Source: Atlantibacter subterraneus (GTDB lineage: Bacteria; Pseudomonadota; Gammaproteobacteria; Enterobacterales; Enterobacteriaceae). From it: a DNA stretch of 64,000 nt. Location of the stretch: positions 248,001-312,000 of the forward strand of contig NZ_VLPS01000008.1 in assembly GCF_007570865.1 (NCBI RefSeq), given 5' to 3'. The position numbers and the translations under genes were made by a program. Shown piece by piece: positions 8,932-17,544 of the stretch; the stretch's first letter is position 1; every line of letters begins with the position of its first letter. Under the pieces are notes generated by a model. The model was not told the origin of the DNA. It saw only the letters and a list, made by a program, of their open reading frames with translations, and made no database searches.

Positions 8932-9951
8932 ATGACACGATCTACGGCGCGCGCAACCATCAGCGATGTGGCCAAAGCGGCGAAAACCGGTAAAACCAGC
9001 GTCTCACGCTACTTAAACGGCGAAAAGCACCTGCTTTCCGACGATTTGCTGGCGCGCATCGAACACGCTATCGCCACCCTCGATTACCACCCCAGCCAGA
9101 TGGCGCGCGGCCTTAAGCGCGGACGCACCCGGCTGATTGGGCTGATCATCGCCGATATCACCAACCCCTATTCTGTGAACGTCCTCAGCGGCATTGAAGC
9201 CGCCTGCCGCGAAAAAGGCTTTACGCCGCTGGTCTGTAACACCAATAACGAAGTGGATCAGGAGCTGCATTACCTGGATTTACTGCGCAGTTATCAGGTG
9301 GAAGGCATTGTGGTTAACGCCGTGGGGATGCGCGAAGAGGGGCTGAACCGCCTGCAACAATCCTCGCTGCCGATGGTGCTGATTGACCGTAAAATCCCGG
9401 ATTTCGCCTGCGACGTGGTGGGATTAGACAACATCCAGGCCGCCACCACCGCCACCGAACACCTGATCGAACAGGGGTTTGAGGCGCTGCTGTTCCTGAG
9501 CGAGCCGCTCGGCACCGTGAATACCCGCCGCGAGCGCTTACAGGCGTTTGAGCACACTGCCCGGCGCTACCCTGGCATCGTGGCGCAAAACGCCGAAATT
9601 CCGCTGCATGAAGCGGAAAAGCTCGATAACACGCTGCGTCAGTTTCACCAGACCTGGCGCGGGATGCGCAAAGCGGTGATCTCCGCCAACGGCGCGCTCA
9701 CGCTTCAGGTAGCCCGCGCCCTGAAGCGCATTGGCCTGCACTGGGGCAGCGATATCGGCCTGCTCGGTTTTGACGAGCTGGAATGGGCCGAACTGGCGGG
9801 CGTCGGCATTACCACCCTGAAACAGCCCACCTGGCAGATCGGCTACGCCGCGCTGGAACAGGTGGTGCGCCGTATTGAAGGCGTCAGCGACGCCGTTCGC
9901 GAGCAGGTTTTCTCCGGCGAGCTTATCGTGCGCGGCTCCACGTCCCGTTAA
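8932..9951 (+). CDS. ptxS: LacI-family repressor, PtxS-like (2-ketogluconate operon)
   Basis: A 339-residue LacI/GalR repressor. The N-terminal helix-turn-helix is ATISDVAKAAKTGKTSVSRY, followed by the hinge helix PSQMARGLKRGRT and a periplasmic-binding-fold effector domain from about residue 63 (LIGLIIADITNPYSVNV). Its place just upstream of kguE-kguK-kguT-kguD matches Pseudomonas PtxS, which represses the kgu genes and is released by 2-ketogluconate. The perfect palindrome at 9998-10013, after its stop codon and before kguE, is the likely operator. The gene name rests on context and family; a gluconate repressor is the main alternative. Confidence 0.78.
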   Translation: MTRSTARATISDVAKAAKTGKTSVSRYLNGEKHLLSDDLLARIEHAIATLDYHPSQMARGLKRGRTRLIGLIIADITNPYSVNVLSGIEAACREKGFTPLVCNTNNEVDQELHYLDLLRSYQVEGIVVNAVGMREEGLNRLQQSSLPMVLIDRKIPDFACDVVGLDNIQAATTATEHLIEQGFEALLFLSEPLGTVNTRRERLQAFEHTARRYPGIVAQNAEIPLHEAEKLDNTLRQFHQTWRGMRKAVISANGALTLQVARALKRIGLHWGSDIGLLGFDELEWAELAGVGITTLKQPTWQIGYAALEQVVRRIEGVSDAVREQVFSGELIVRGSTSR

Positions 9952-9997
9952 ACAGCTTCGTGATGGCGATCATAAATTCGTCATGCTCACCTTTTCT

Positions 9998-10013
9998 TTG
10001 GAACCGGTTCCAA
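9998..10013. promoter_or_regulatory. LacI-type operator before kguE
   Basis: TTGGAACCGGTTCCAA is a perfect 16-bp palindrome with the central CG typical of LacI/GalR operators. It lies 46 bp before the kguE start. The Pseudomonas PtxS site TGAAACCGGTTTCA shares the AACCGGTT core. Confidence 0.8.
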
Positions 10014-10059
10014 CTAGCGTATTCCTTATCGATGAAAAAAACGTCGCTGAGGAATAACC

Positions 10060-10809
10060 ATGAAAAACGCGATTATTGTTGTCACGGCGGCCTACGGGAA
10101 CTCGCGCGTGACTGCCATGGGCGGCCAACAGGCGCTGCTGCCAATTATTGCTGGCGCAGGCGCGGACGGCGTGGAAATCCGCCGGGAACTGCTGTCCGGG
10201 CCGGAACTGAATGCGCTCCCGACGCTTGCCGCCGCTATCGCGTCTCACCACCTGAAAACCTGTTATTCCGCGCCGCAGGCGCTGTTTAGCGATGACGGCG
10301 CGCTCAATCCCAATATTCCCGCCCTGCTGGAAGAAGCGCACATCCTGAATGCAGCCTGGCTGAAGCTGTCGCTGGGCAATTTCCAGTCAAATCACGCCGC
10401 CGAACCGCTGCGCGAGCTGCTGGCAGCGTCGCCGGTGGTGCTGGTGGTGGAAAACGATCAAACCGTTTACGGCAAGCTTGCGCCAATGCAGCGCTTTCAG
10501 GCTGCCGTATCGGTGATGAATCTGCCGGTCACGCTGACCTTTGATATGGCCAACTGGCTGTGGGTCGGCGAATCACCGGAAGTGGCTGCCAGCAAGCTGG
10601 CCCCGCTGGTCAGCTATATCCACGTTAAAGCCGCCGAATCCCGTCATACCCGCTTCCACGCGATAGCGCTGGATGACGCCGAGCCGCGCTGGCTGGAGCT
10701 GCTGCGCCAGCTACCGGGCGATGCGCCACGCGGGATCGAATTCCCGCTGGAAGGCGACGATCTCACGGCGGTCACCCGTCATTACGTTAATCTGTTACGC
10801 GAGGTTTAA
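10060..10809 (+). CDS. kguE: KguE-like sugar phosphate isomerase/epimerase
   Basis: A 249-residue TIM-barrel protein of the xylose-isomerase-like/AP-endonuclease-2 superfamily. Likely metal ligands are in ADGVEIRREL, VVENDQT, TFDMANW, SYIHVKAAE and GIEFPLEG. It is the first gene of the 2-ketogluconate operon. In Pseudomonas kguE is the matching first gene, but its exact reaction is not firmly known. GAGGA lies before the ATG. The stop codon and the kguK start are 3 bp apart, so co-translation is likely. Confidence 0.78.
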   Translation: MKNAIIVVTAAYGNSRVTAMGGQQALLPIIAGAGADGVEIRRELLSGPELNALPTLAAAIASHHLKTCYSAPQALFSDDGALNPNIPALLEEAHILNAAWLKLSLGNFQSNHAAEPLRELLAASPVVLVVENDQTVYGKLAPMQRFQAAVSVMNLPVTLTFDMANWLWVGESPEVAASKLAPLVSYIHVKAAESRHTRFHAIALDDAEPRWLELLRQLPGDAPRGIEFPLEGDDLTAVTRHYVNLLREV

Positions 10810-10812
10810 GCG

Positions 10813-11772
10813 ATGTCTGACTCTCTGGATATCATCACCGTCGGCGAAGCCATGGCGATGTTCGTCGCCACCGAAACCGGCCCGCTGGAAAACGTCGAAC
10901 ACTTCATTAAGCGCGTCGCAGGCGCGGAGCTTAACGTAGCGACGGGCCTGGCCCGCCTCGGTTTTAACGTCGGCTGGGTCAGCCGCGTCGGCAACGACTC
11001 TCATGGCCGTTACGTGCTCGAATGTCTGAAGCGCGAGGGCATTGATACCCGTGCCGTGACGATTGACGACCGCTATCCAACGGGATTCCAGCTGAAATCT
11101 AAAGCTGAAAATGGAACCGATCCCATTGTGGAATATTTCCGTAAGGGCTCAGCTGCCAGCCATCTGTCGGTGGAAGACGCGGGTTATATCGGCTTTAACA
11201 CGGCACGGCATTTGCACCTGAGCGGCGTGGCGGCCGCCTTGTCCGAAACGTCACTGGCGCTGTTGAACCATGCCGCCTCGCTGTTCCGCAACCAGGGCAA
11301 AACCATTTCTTTCGACCCGAACCTGCGCCCGGTGCTATGGAAAAGCGAAGCGCAGATGGTGGAGCAGCTTAACAAGCTGGCGTTCCAGGCCAACTGGGTG
11401 CTGCCGGGCATCAAAGAGGGCGAAATTCTCACCGGTTATCGCCAGCCCGAAGCGATTGCCGACTTTTATCTCGACCACGGCGTACAGTGCGTGGCGATCA
11501 AAACCGGTGCGGATGGCGCCTGGTTCAAAACGGCTCAGGGTGAGCAAGGGAGCGTGGACGCCTGCCGCGTTGAGCAGGTGGTGGACACCGTTGGCGCGGG
11601 CGATGGCTTTGCCGTTGGCGTGATCAGCGGCTTGCTGGATGGACTCTCGATTCGCGACGCGGTACGCCGGGGCAATACCATCGGCGCGCTGGCGATTCAG
11701 GTGCAGGGAGACAGCGAAGGCTTGCCTGACCGCGCCGAACTGGCCGAACGCGAACCGACGCTGTGCGTATAA
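10813..11772 (+). CDS. kguK: 2-ketogluconate kinase KguK (PfkB family)
   Basis: A 319-residue ribokinase/PfkB-family kinase. The N-terminal substrate signature AGAELNVATGLARLG and the C-terminal ATP and anion-hole motif DTVGAGDGFAVGV with catalytic Asp are intact. Within this operon it should phosphorylate 2-ketogluconate to 2-keto-6-phosphogluconate in the cytoplasm. It also resembles KdgK (2-keto-3-deoxygluconate kinase), and sequence alone does not separate the two; the neighbours favour KguK. Confidence 0.78.
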   Translation: MSDSLDIITVGEAMAMFVATETGPLENVEHFIKRVAGAELNVATGLARLGFNVGWVSRVGNDSHGRYVLECLKREGIDTRAVTIDDRYPTGFQLKSKAENGTDPIVEYFRKGSAASHLSVEDAGYIGFNTARHLHLSGVAAALSETSLALLNHAASLFRNQGKTISFDPNLRPVLWKSEAQMVEQLNKLAFQANWVLPGIKEGEILTGYRQPEAIADFYLDHGVQCVAIKTGADGAWFKTAQGEQGSVDACRVEQVVDTVGAGDGFAVGVISGLLDGLSIRDAVRRGNTIGALAIQVQGDSEGLPDRAELAEREPTLCV

Positions 11773-11831
11773 ACCGTTTAAATAATTGATTTAGTTTCGG
11801 CCTTTTACCCTACGACTACAGAGAGATGCTT

Positions 11832-13112
11832 ATGAAAAGCCCAACGAATGCGCCAAAACGCTGGCTGTATATCATGCCCATCATATTTATCACCTACAGC
11901 CTGGCCTACCTTGATCGCGCCAACTTCAGCTTTGCGTCTGCGGCTGGCATTAACGAGGATCTCGGCATTACCAAAGGCGTATCGTCGCTGCTGGGTGCGC
12001 TGTTCTTCCTCGGCTATTTCTTCTTCCAGATCCCTGGCGCGATGTACGCCGAGCGCCGCAGCGTGCGCAAACTGATTTTCATCTGCCTGATCCTGTGGGG
12101 CGGCTGCGCGTCACTGACCGGGATGGTCAGCAATATCCCGATGCTGGCGGCAATCCGCTTTATCCTCGGGGTGGTGGAAGCGGCGGTCATGCCAGCGATG
12201 CTGATTTACATCAGTAACTGGTTCACCAAATCGGAACGCTCGCGCGCCAACACCTTCCTGATCCTCGGCAACCCGGTGACGGTGCTGTGGATGTCGGTGG
12301 TCTCCGGCTACCTGATTCAGGCCTTCGGCTGGCGTGAAATGTTCATCATCGAAGGGGTTCCGGCAATTATCTGGGCTTTCTGCTGGTGGGTGCTGGTAAA
12401 AGACAAACCGAACCAGGTGAACTGGCTGGCGGAGAGCGAAAAAACCGCCTTGCAGGCGCAGCTGGAAGAAGAGCAGAAAGGCATTAAACCGGTACGCAAC
12501 TACAGCGAAGCCTTCCGCTCGCGCAATGTGGTGCTGCTGTGCATGCAGTATTTCGCCTGGAGCATCGGCGTCTACGGCTTCGTACTGTGGCTGCCGTCGA
12601 TTATCCGCAACGGCAGTGAAAACATGGGGATGGTAGAAGTGGGCTGGCTCTCTTCGGTGCCTTACCTGGCGGCCACTATCGCGATGATTGTGGTTTCCTG
12701 GGCATCGGACAAAATGCAGAACCGCAAACTGTTCGTGTGGCCGCTGCTGCTGATCGGCGCATTCGCCTTTATCGGCTCCTGGGCGGTGGGTGCGAATAAC
12801 TTCTGGCTCTCTTACACCCTGCTGGTGATTGCCGGTGCCGCGATGTACGCGCCGTATGGCCCGTTCTTTGCGATTATCCCGGAGATGCTGCCGAAGAACG
12901 TGGCAGGCGGCGCAATGGCGCTGATCAACAGTATGGGCGCGCTGGGGTCGTTCGTCGGCTCGTGGTTCGTGGGCTATCTCAACGGCGCGACCGGCAGCCC
13001 ATCCGCTTCCTACATTTTTATGGGTGTAGCGCTTTTCGCCTCAGTGTGGCTTACTCTGATTGTTAAGCCTGCTAATCATCAAAAACTTCCGGCAGGCGCA
13101 CGCCATGCTTAA
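11832..13112 (+). CDS. kguT: 2-ketogluconate MFS transporter KguT
   Basis: A 426-residue major facilitator of the anion:cation symporter group with 12 predicted helices. Landmarks are SLAYLDRANFSFA in helix 1, GYFFFQIPGAMYAERR around helix 2-3, and VVEAAVMPAMLIYISNWF. Related transporters import hexuronates, galactarate and 2-ketogluconate with protons. ATG 11832 is chosen because GAGAGA lies about six bases upstream; ATG 11826 gives two extra residues but its spacing is too short. A short hairpin at 13119-13139 separates it from ghrB. Confidence 0.8.
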   Translation: MKSPTNAPKRWLYIMPIIFITYSLAYLDRANFSFASAAGINEDLGITKGVSSLLGALFFLGYFFFQIPGAMYAERRSVRKLIFICLILWGGCASLTGMVSNIPMLAAIRFILGVVEAAVMPAMLIYISNWFTKSERSRANTFLILGNPVTVLWMSVVSGYLIQAFGWREMFIIEGVPAIIWAFCWWVLVKDKPNQVNWLAESEKTALQAQLEEEQKGIKPVRNYSEAFRSRNVVLLCMQYFAWSIGVYGFVLWLPSIIRNGSENMGMVEVGWLSSVPYLAATIAMIVVSWASDKMQNRKLFVWPLLLIGAFAFIGSWAVGANNFWLSYTLLVIAGAAMYAPYGPFFAIIPEMLPKNVAGGAMALINSMGALGSFVGSWFVGYLNGATGSPSASYIFMGVALFASVWLTLIVKPANHQKLPAGARHA

Positions 13113-13118
13113 AGGCGA

Positions 13119-13139
13119 CGGGCGGCGACAGGCCGCCCG
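13119..13139 (+). other. kguT-ghrB intercistronic hairpin
   Basis: CGGGCGGC / GCCGCCCG with loop GACAG is followed by only CTTT. It could be a weak attenuator or an mRNA-stabilising stem inside the operon. Confidence 0.55.
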
Positions 13140-13178
13140 CTTTGCCATCACATCCGACACGTTCCACGGAGAGAGTGA

Positions 13179-14156
13179 ATGAAGCCGTCTGTAATTCTCT
13201 ATAAATCCTTACCCGATGACCTGCTTACCCGTCTGCAAAACCACTTTGAGGTTACCGAGCTCGACAGCATTAATGCCGAGAGCCAGGCGAAACATGCGCA
13301 GCTGTTCGCTAATGCGGTGGGCCTGCTGGGCTCCAGCCAGAACGTCGATGCCGCCCTGCTGGAAAAAATGCCGCAGTTGCGCGCCGCCTCGACCATTTCA
13401 GTGGGCTACGACAACTTTGACGTCGACGCGTTAACTGCCCGCAAAGTGGCGTTGATGCACACCCCGACCGTGCTGACCGAAACCGTGGCCGATACCATGA
13501 TGACGCTGGTGTTAGCGACCGCCCGCCGCGCGGTAGAAGTAGCGGAACGCGTCAAGAAAGGCGAATGGCAGCAGAGCATCGGACCGGACTGGTTTGGCAT
13601 TGATGTGCACCATAAAACCATGGGCATTATCGGCATGGGCCGCATTGGCCTGGCGCTGGCGCAGCGCGCGCATTTCGGCTTCTCAATGCCGATCCTGTAT
13701 AACGCGCGCCGTCATCACGCCGAAGCGGAAGAGCGCTTTAACGCCCGCTACTGCGATATCGACACCCTGCTGGCGGAATCCGATTTTGTCTGCCTGGTGC
13801 TGCCGCTGACTGATGAAACGCATCATCTGATCGGCGAAAAACAGTTCCAAGCCATGAAATCGACCGCCGTGTTTATTAACGCCGGTCGCGGCCCGGTAGT
13901 GGACGAACAAGCCCTGATTGCGGCGTTGAAAGCCGGTGAAATCCACGCTGCCGGTCTGGACGTATTCGAGCAAGAGCCGCTGCCGGTAGACTCTGAGCTG
14001 CTGAAGCTGCCGAACGTGGTGGCGCTGCCGCATATCGGCTCCGCTACGCATGAAACCCGCTACAACATGGCGGCCTGCGCGGTGGATAACCTGATCGATG
14101 CGCTAAACGGTAAAGTCGAAAAGAACTGCGTTAATCCGCAGGTGCTTAACGGCTAA
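13179..14156 (+). CDS. ghrB: Glyoxylate/hydroxypyruvate/2-ketogluconate reductase GhrB (KguD)
   Basis: A 325-residue D-2-hydroxyacid dehydrogenase. The NAD(P) motif is [10 protein letters not shown], and the catalytic triad lies in [10 protein letters not shown] (Arg237), FEQEP (Glu266) and [10 protein letters not shown] (His285), by alignment with E. coli GhrB. E. coli GhrB reduces glyoxylate, hydroxypyruvate and 2-ketoaldonates. As the fourth gene of the kgu operon it should reduce 2-keto-6-phosphogluconate to 6-phosphogluconate, the KguD step. ATG follows GGAGAGAG. It converges on the MFS gene with a 9-bp gap. Confidence 0.95.
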   Translation: MKPSVILYKSLPDDLLTRLQNHFEVTELDSINAESQAKHAQLFANAVGLLGSSQNVDAALLEKMPQLRAASTISVGYDNFDVDALTARKVALMHTPTVLTETVADTMMTLVLATARRAVEVAERVKKGEWQQSIGPDWFGIDVHHKTMGIIGMGRIGLALAQRAHFGFSMPILYNARRHHAEAEERFNARYCDIDTLLAESDFVCLVLPLTDETHHLIGEKQFQAMKSTAVFINAGRGPVVDEQALIAALKAGEIHAAGLDVFEQEPLPVDSELLKLPNVVALPHIGSATHETRYNMAACAVDNLIDALNGKVEKNCVNPQVLNG

Positions 14157-14165
14157 TCGTGCTTT

Positions 14166-15359
14166 TCAGCCGCTTTCTACCTCGGAAAGCGGCTGAGCGC
14201 GCGGCGACGGGCACAGAAAACCGGCCCACAGCGCCAGCAGCCCATACAGCGCCACCGGCAGTAAAAAGCTATACCGCAACGTCACTCCGTCGATTAACAC
14301 GCCCTGCAACCACGGCAGCACCGCGCCGCCTATTCCCGCCATAATCGCCAGCGCCGAAGCCAGACCGGCCTGATCCTGCGCGTCTTTCAGCAGTTGGCTA
14401 AAAATCACCGGGTAAAGAATGGCGTTCGCTAAGCCGGTTATCAGTAATAAATAGCCGCCGTGGGCGTTATTCAGGATCACCGCCGCCAGCACCAGCAGCA
14501 TAGCGCTCCAGGTCATGCACAGCGTCGCCATCCGCACGCTGATACGATGCGCCAGGCCGCTAAATGCAAAGCGCCCGACCAGCGCTCCGCCCCAGTAAAT
14601 CGCCATCAGCGACATCGCCTGATCGATACGCTTGCCGCCGGTTTGCACCCACCAGTTGGCGGTACTGGTCGCCAGCGACACCTCGACGCCAACGTAAATA
14701 AATAGTGCCAGAATATGGAAAATCATCCGTTTACGCTGAAACAGTGCGCGGAAACTCGGTGTTGCCACGTGTACCCTGACATCCGGCAGACGGCTGGCTT
14801 TACCCAGCGCGAGAATCAGCACCGCAAACAGCGCCAGCGCCATCCACAGCCAGCGCAGCGGCTCCTGATGCAGCGTGCTGTTAAGCGGGAAATTCGCCAG
14901 CAGGACGGCGACGGCTAATGGCGCAAGCGTAGTGCCCAATGAATTGAGCGCCGAGGCCAGCGACAGCTGGCTGACCTGGCGTTCCGGCCCGCTTAACGCC
15001 GCCAGATAAGGGTTAGTCACCACCTGTAACGCCGCCACGCCAGACGCCATCACAAATACCGCAGCCTGGCTGAGGCGAAACTGGTAGATCATCAGGCCAC
15101 ACGCCAGTAGCACTGCCCCTGCCGCCGTTAACAGCAGCGCGCCATACAGCATGCGCCGATAGCCAATCCGGGATAACAGCCATCCGCAGGGTAAACAGGT
15201 CAGAAACGGTGCCAGATAAAACAGCGTATTCATGCTGATGGCCTGTTGCCAGGTGAGCTGGAAATAATCTAAAAAATAAAGCGGTAAGGTACTATTGATT
15301 GCGGTTATGGTTCCCCATAAAAAGAAAACCAGAATTAACACCCCTGTTGTTTTCGCCAT
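14166..15359 (-). CDS. FHS-type MFS sugar permease (FucP-like)
   Basis: A 397-residue 12-helix permease resembling the fucose-galactose-glucose:H+ symporter (FHS) group. Landmarks are LVFFLWGTITAINSTLP in helix 1, PCGWLLSRIGYRR, and QVVTNPYLAALSG in helix 4, where FHS members have NPY. Substrate unknown. It is divergent from the RpiR-type regulator with a 78-bp gap, so it may belong to that regulon. A perfect 11-bp hairpin (14167-14177 with 14185-14195) covers its last codons, without a T-run. Confidence 0.8.
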   Translation of the reverse strand: MAKTTGVLILVFFLWGTITAINSTLPLYFLDYFQLTWQQAISMNTLFYLAPFLTCLPCGWLLSRIGYRRMLYGALLLTAAGAVLLACGLMIYQFRLSQAAVFVMASGVAALQVVTNPYLAALSGPERQVSQLSLASALNSLGTTLAPLAVAVLLANFPLNSTLHQEPLRWLWMALALFAVLILALGKASRLPDVRVHVATPSFRALFQRKRMIFHILALFIYVGVEVSLATSTANWWVQTGGKRIDQAMSLMAIYWGGALVGRFAFSGLAHRISVRMATLCMTWSAMLLVLAAVILNNAHGGYLLLITGLANAILYPVIFSQLLKDAQDQAGLASALAIMAGIGGAVLPWLQGVLIDGVTLRYSFLLPVALYGLLALWAGFLCPSPRAQPLSEVESG

Positions 15360-15437
15360 CTGCCGTTATTTCCTTTACGCGTTATGCCGCCCCGCGCCAT
15401 CTTGTGATAAAGTTTTAACAATTATCGGGAGCGCAAA

Positions 15438-16160
15438 ATGGACATCCAAAATTTATTCCGTGATATTAAATTCACCCGAACTGAATTACTGGTACTGAAT
15501 TACATTCAGGATAATCCTGAGTTATGTCTGAAAGAAGGCGTGCGCAGCGTTGCAGAAAAATGTTACAGCAACCCTTCTACCTTAGTCCGGCTGGCTAAAA
15601 AGCTAAAATTTAGCGGCTGGCTGGAAATGGTTTATTTCATCAAATTCAATATTACAATGCCGCGACGGGATGTTACTAATGATGTCGACTTTATGAACAT
15701 CCAGCCCGCCGCATCGCTTGATCCCCTGCTTCAGGGCCTGAACCATGAAAAGATCCTTATTCACGGTAGCGGGTTTTCTCAGCTTATCGCCCAGTATATT
15801 TATAATAAATTCCTGGTTACCGGCGTGAATGCCAGCCTGGCGCTGTGGCCAGATTATGAAATTCTCGAACAAAAGACCGCCGCAAGATTCGATTCTATCT
15901 GGATAATATCCAAATCCGGACGCAGCAGCTCGGCGTTAAATTGGCTAAAAGCGCTGGAGAATAAAAATATCAATATCGTCTGCTTTACCGGGGATTACCA
16001 AAGCCCGCTGGCAACTCAGGCGGATACCGCGTTTATTATTCACGACCCGCAAAAGTTCGATGATGATATTTACTGGTCCAATCCGTTTTTTGGCTACTGC
16101 ATTTTAGGTTTTGAGCATTTGTTGAAGCTGTGGTTTAACCAAAAAACGAAAGGGGCTTAG
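15438..16160 (+). CDS. MurR/RpiR-family regulator with SIS domain
   Basis: A 240-residue regulator. The N-terminal RpiR helix-turn-helix is SVAEKCYSNPSTLVRLAKKLKFSG (about residues 36-59), read here as two adjoining parts. The C-terminal SIS sugar-phosphate-binding domain (about 95-225) has ILIHGSGFSQLIAQ and IWIISKSGRSSSALNW. It probably senses a phosphosugar made by the neighbouring PTS. It converges on the glycosidase gene through a shared terminator. GGGAG precedes the ATG. Confidence 0.82.
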   Translation: MDIQNLFRDIKFTRTELLVLNYIQDNPELCLKEGVRSVAEKCYSNPSTLVRLAKKLKFSGWLEMVYFIKFNITMPRRDVTNDVDFMNIQPAASLDPLLQGLNHEKILIHGSGFSQLIAQYIYNKFLVTGVNASLALWPDYEILEQKTAARFDSIWIISKSGRSSSALNWLKALENKNINIVCFTGDYQSPLATQADTAFIIHDPQKFDDDIYWSNPFFGYCILGFEHLLKLWFNQKTKGA

Positions 16161-16169
16161 CGCCCCTTT
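16149..16169. terminator. Bidirectional terminator, rpiR-like / GH4
   Basis: AAAGGGGC / GCCCCTTT with loop TTAGC; the regulator stop codon TAG is in the loop. The A- and T-rich flanks suit termination from both sides. Confidence 0.75.
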
Positions 16170-16173
16170 ATTA

Positions 16174-17544
16174 TCAGGCCTTGTTCGGTTCATCGATGTA
16201 GGCATGAACCAGTTTTTCCGCCAGGCTCCATGAACCAATCAGCGGATGCGCCATCAGCGCCCGCACCGCCAGGCTGCGATCGCCGGTGAGAATTGCCTCC
16301 ACGCCCAACCGCTCGTACTCTTTCACACAGGCAATCATGTTCTTCTGCGCCTGCGGTACATGGGCTGGCGTGACCGGCTTCAGCCCGTCTTTACTCAGGT
16401 CACAGCTGATCTCAATCACATCGTCCGGGCGCAGGAAGTCCAGGGTGCCGTTGTTAGGGATCGACACCACGATGCGCTTGGTCTCTTCGCTGTTAACCGC
16501 TTCGAGGATATCCAGCGCCACGCCCGCATAGCCGCCGGTATCCGGCTCTTCGATGAACTGTTGCAGCGTAAGAGGTTCCCTGGTGTGGAATTTCTCCTGC
16601 TGCGATTCATTCTGCATGTAGCTGTTTTCACGGCGTAAATAGTGCTTCATCCACACGCCAAAAGCGCGTTGCGGCTCGGCTTTAACATTGATGCCCGACA
16701 GCTCCTCACGCATTTCGCGGTTGATGCGGGCGATCTGCTCGCCGCGCGTCTCGCCGGATGCCTGAATGGCCGCCAGCGCTTCTTCTTTGTAGTAGTAGTA
16801 ATAGAGGTATTCGTTCAGTAACTGGTTGTCGCACAGGCGCACCAACTCCGGCGAGAAATACTGCATGGCGGTGCGGGCATACAGCTCAGGCATATTGACC
16901 AGTTTTTCCGTCACCGACTCGCCGTTAACCGTGATGTTGGTAAACCAGGAGAAGTGGTTCAGACCGTAGCACTCCACGCGCAGATCGCGCTCTTCACAGC
17001 CGAGCAGCGCCGGTAATTCGCGGATCAGTTCGGACGGCGCATCGCAAATGCCGTAAACGCGGCGCTTAAAGCCGGACTTCACAATCGCTTCCGTCACCAG
17101 CCCGGACGGATTGGTGAAGTTAAACAGGATCGCGTCGCTGGCCGCATGTTCTTCAATCAGACGGCAGTATTCCAGAATGGCGGGCACCGAGCGCAGCGCC
17201 ATGGCAAAGCCGCCTGCGCCGGTGGTTTCCTGGCCGAGAGTATTGAAATTCAGCGCGATACGCTCGTCGCGAATGCGGCTTTCATCCCCGCCGACGCGCA
17301 GCGTAGTGATGATGTAATTGGCATCTTTCAGCGCCACCAGCGGGTCATGCGTCAGTTTGAAATCAATGTCCGGGCGAATAGTGGTAAACACATAGCGCGC
17401 CAGTTCGCCAAACAGCGCCAGGTTCTGTTCAGAGCTGTCCAGGAAAACGACTTCTTTAAGATTGATGCGATGGGCATTGTACGCCAGAGATTTGGCCAGA
17501 AATGCCGAGCGAACGCCGCCGCCACCTAATACTGCTAATTTCAT
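16174..17544 (-). CDS. Family-4 6-phospho-alpha/beta-glucosidase
   Basis: A 456-residue GH4 enzyme, which hydrolyses phosphorylated disaccharides by an NAD- and metal-dependent elimination route. The Rossmann motif is LGGGGVRSAF (residues 6-15), and the Mn2+ ligands are Cys167 (YGICDAP) and His197 (GLNHFSW). The closest named families are GlvA/AglB (6-phospho-alpha-glucosidase) and CelF/ChbF. Its start overlaps the PTS stop by 4 bp (ATGA), so the imported phospho-sugar is its substrate. The alpha or beta preference cannot be told from sequence alone, but the alpha-type PTS points to alpha. Confidence 0.88.
   Translation of the reverse strand: MKLAVLGGGGVRSAFLAKSLAYNAHRINLKEVVFLDSSEQNLALFGELARYVFTTIRPDIDFKLTHDPLVALKDANYIITTLRVGGDESRIRDERIALNFNTLGQETTGAGGFAMALRSVPAILEYCRLIEEHAASDAILFNFTNPSGLVTEAIVKSGFKRRVYGICDAPSELIRELPALLGCEERDLRVECYGLNHFSWFTNITVNGESVTEKLVNMPELYARTAMQYFSPELVRLCDNQLLNEYLYYYYYKEEALAAIQASGETRGEQIARINREMREELSGINVKAEPQRAFGVWMKHYLRRENSYMQNESQQEKFHTREPLTLQQFIEEPDTGGYAGVALDILEAVNSEETKRIVVSIPNNGTLDFLRPDDVIEISCDLSKDGLKPVTPAHVPQAQKNMIACVKEYERLGVEAILTGDRSLAVRALMAHPLIGSWSLAEKLVHAYIDEPNKA

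Noticed and set aside
14167-14195. 11-bp perfect hairpin as a ghrB/MFS terminator
   Set aside because: No T-run on either strand after the stem; it lies in the last codons of the MFS gene. Kept only as a comment in that entry.
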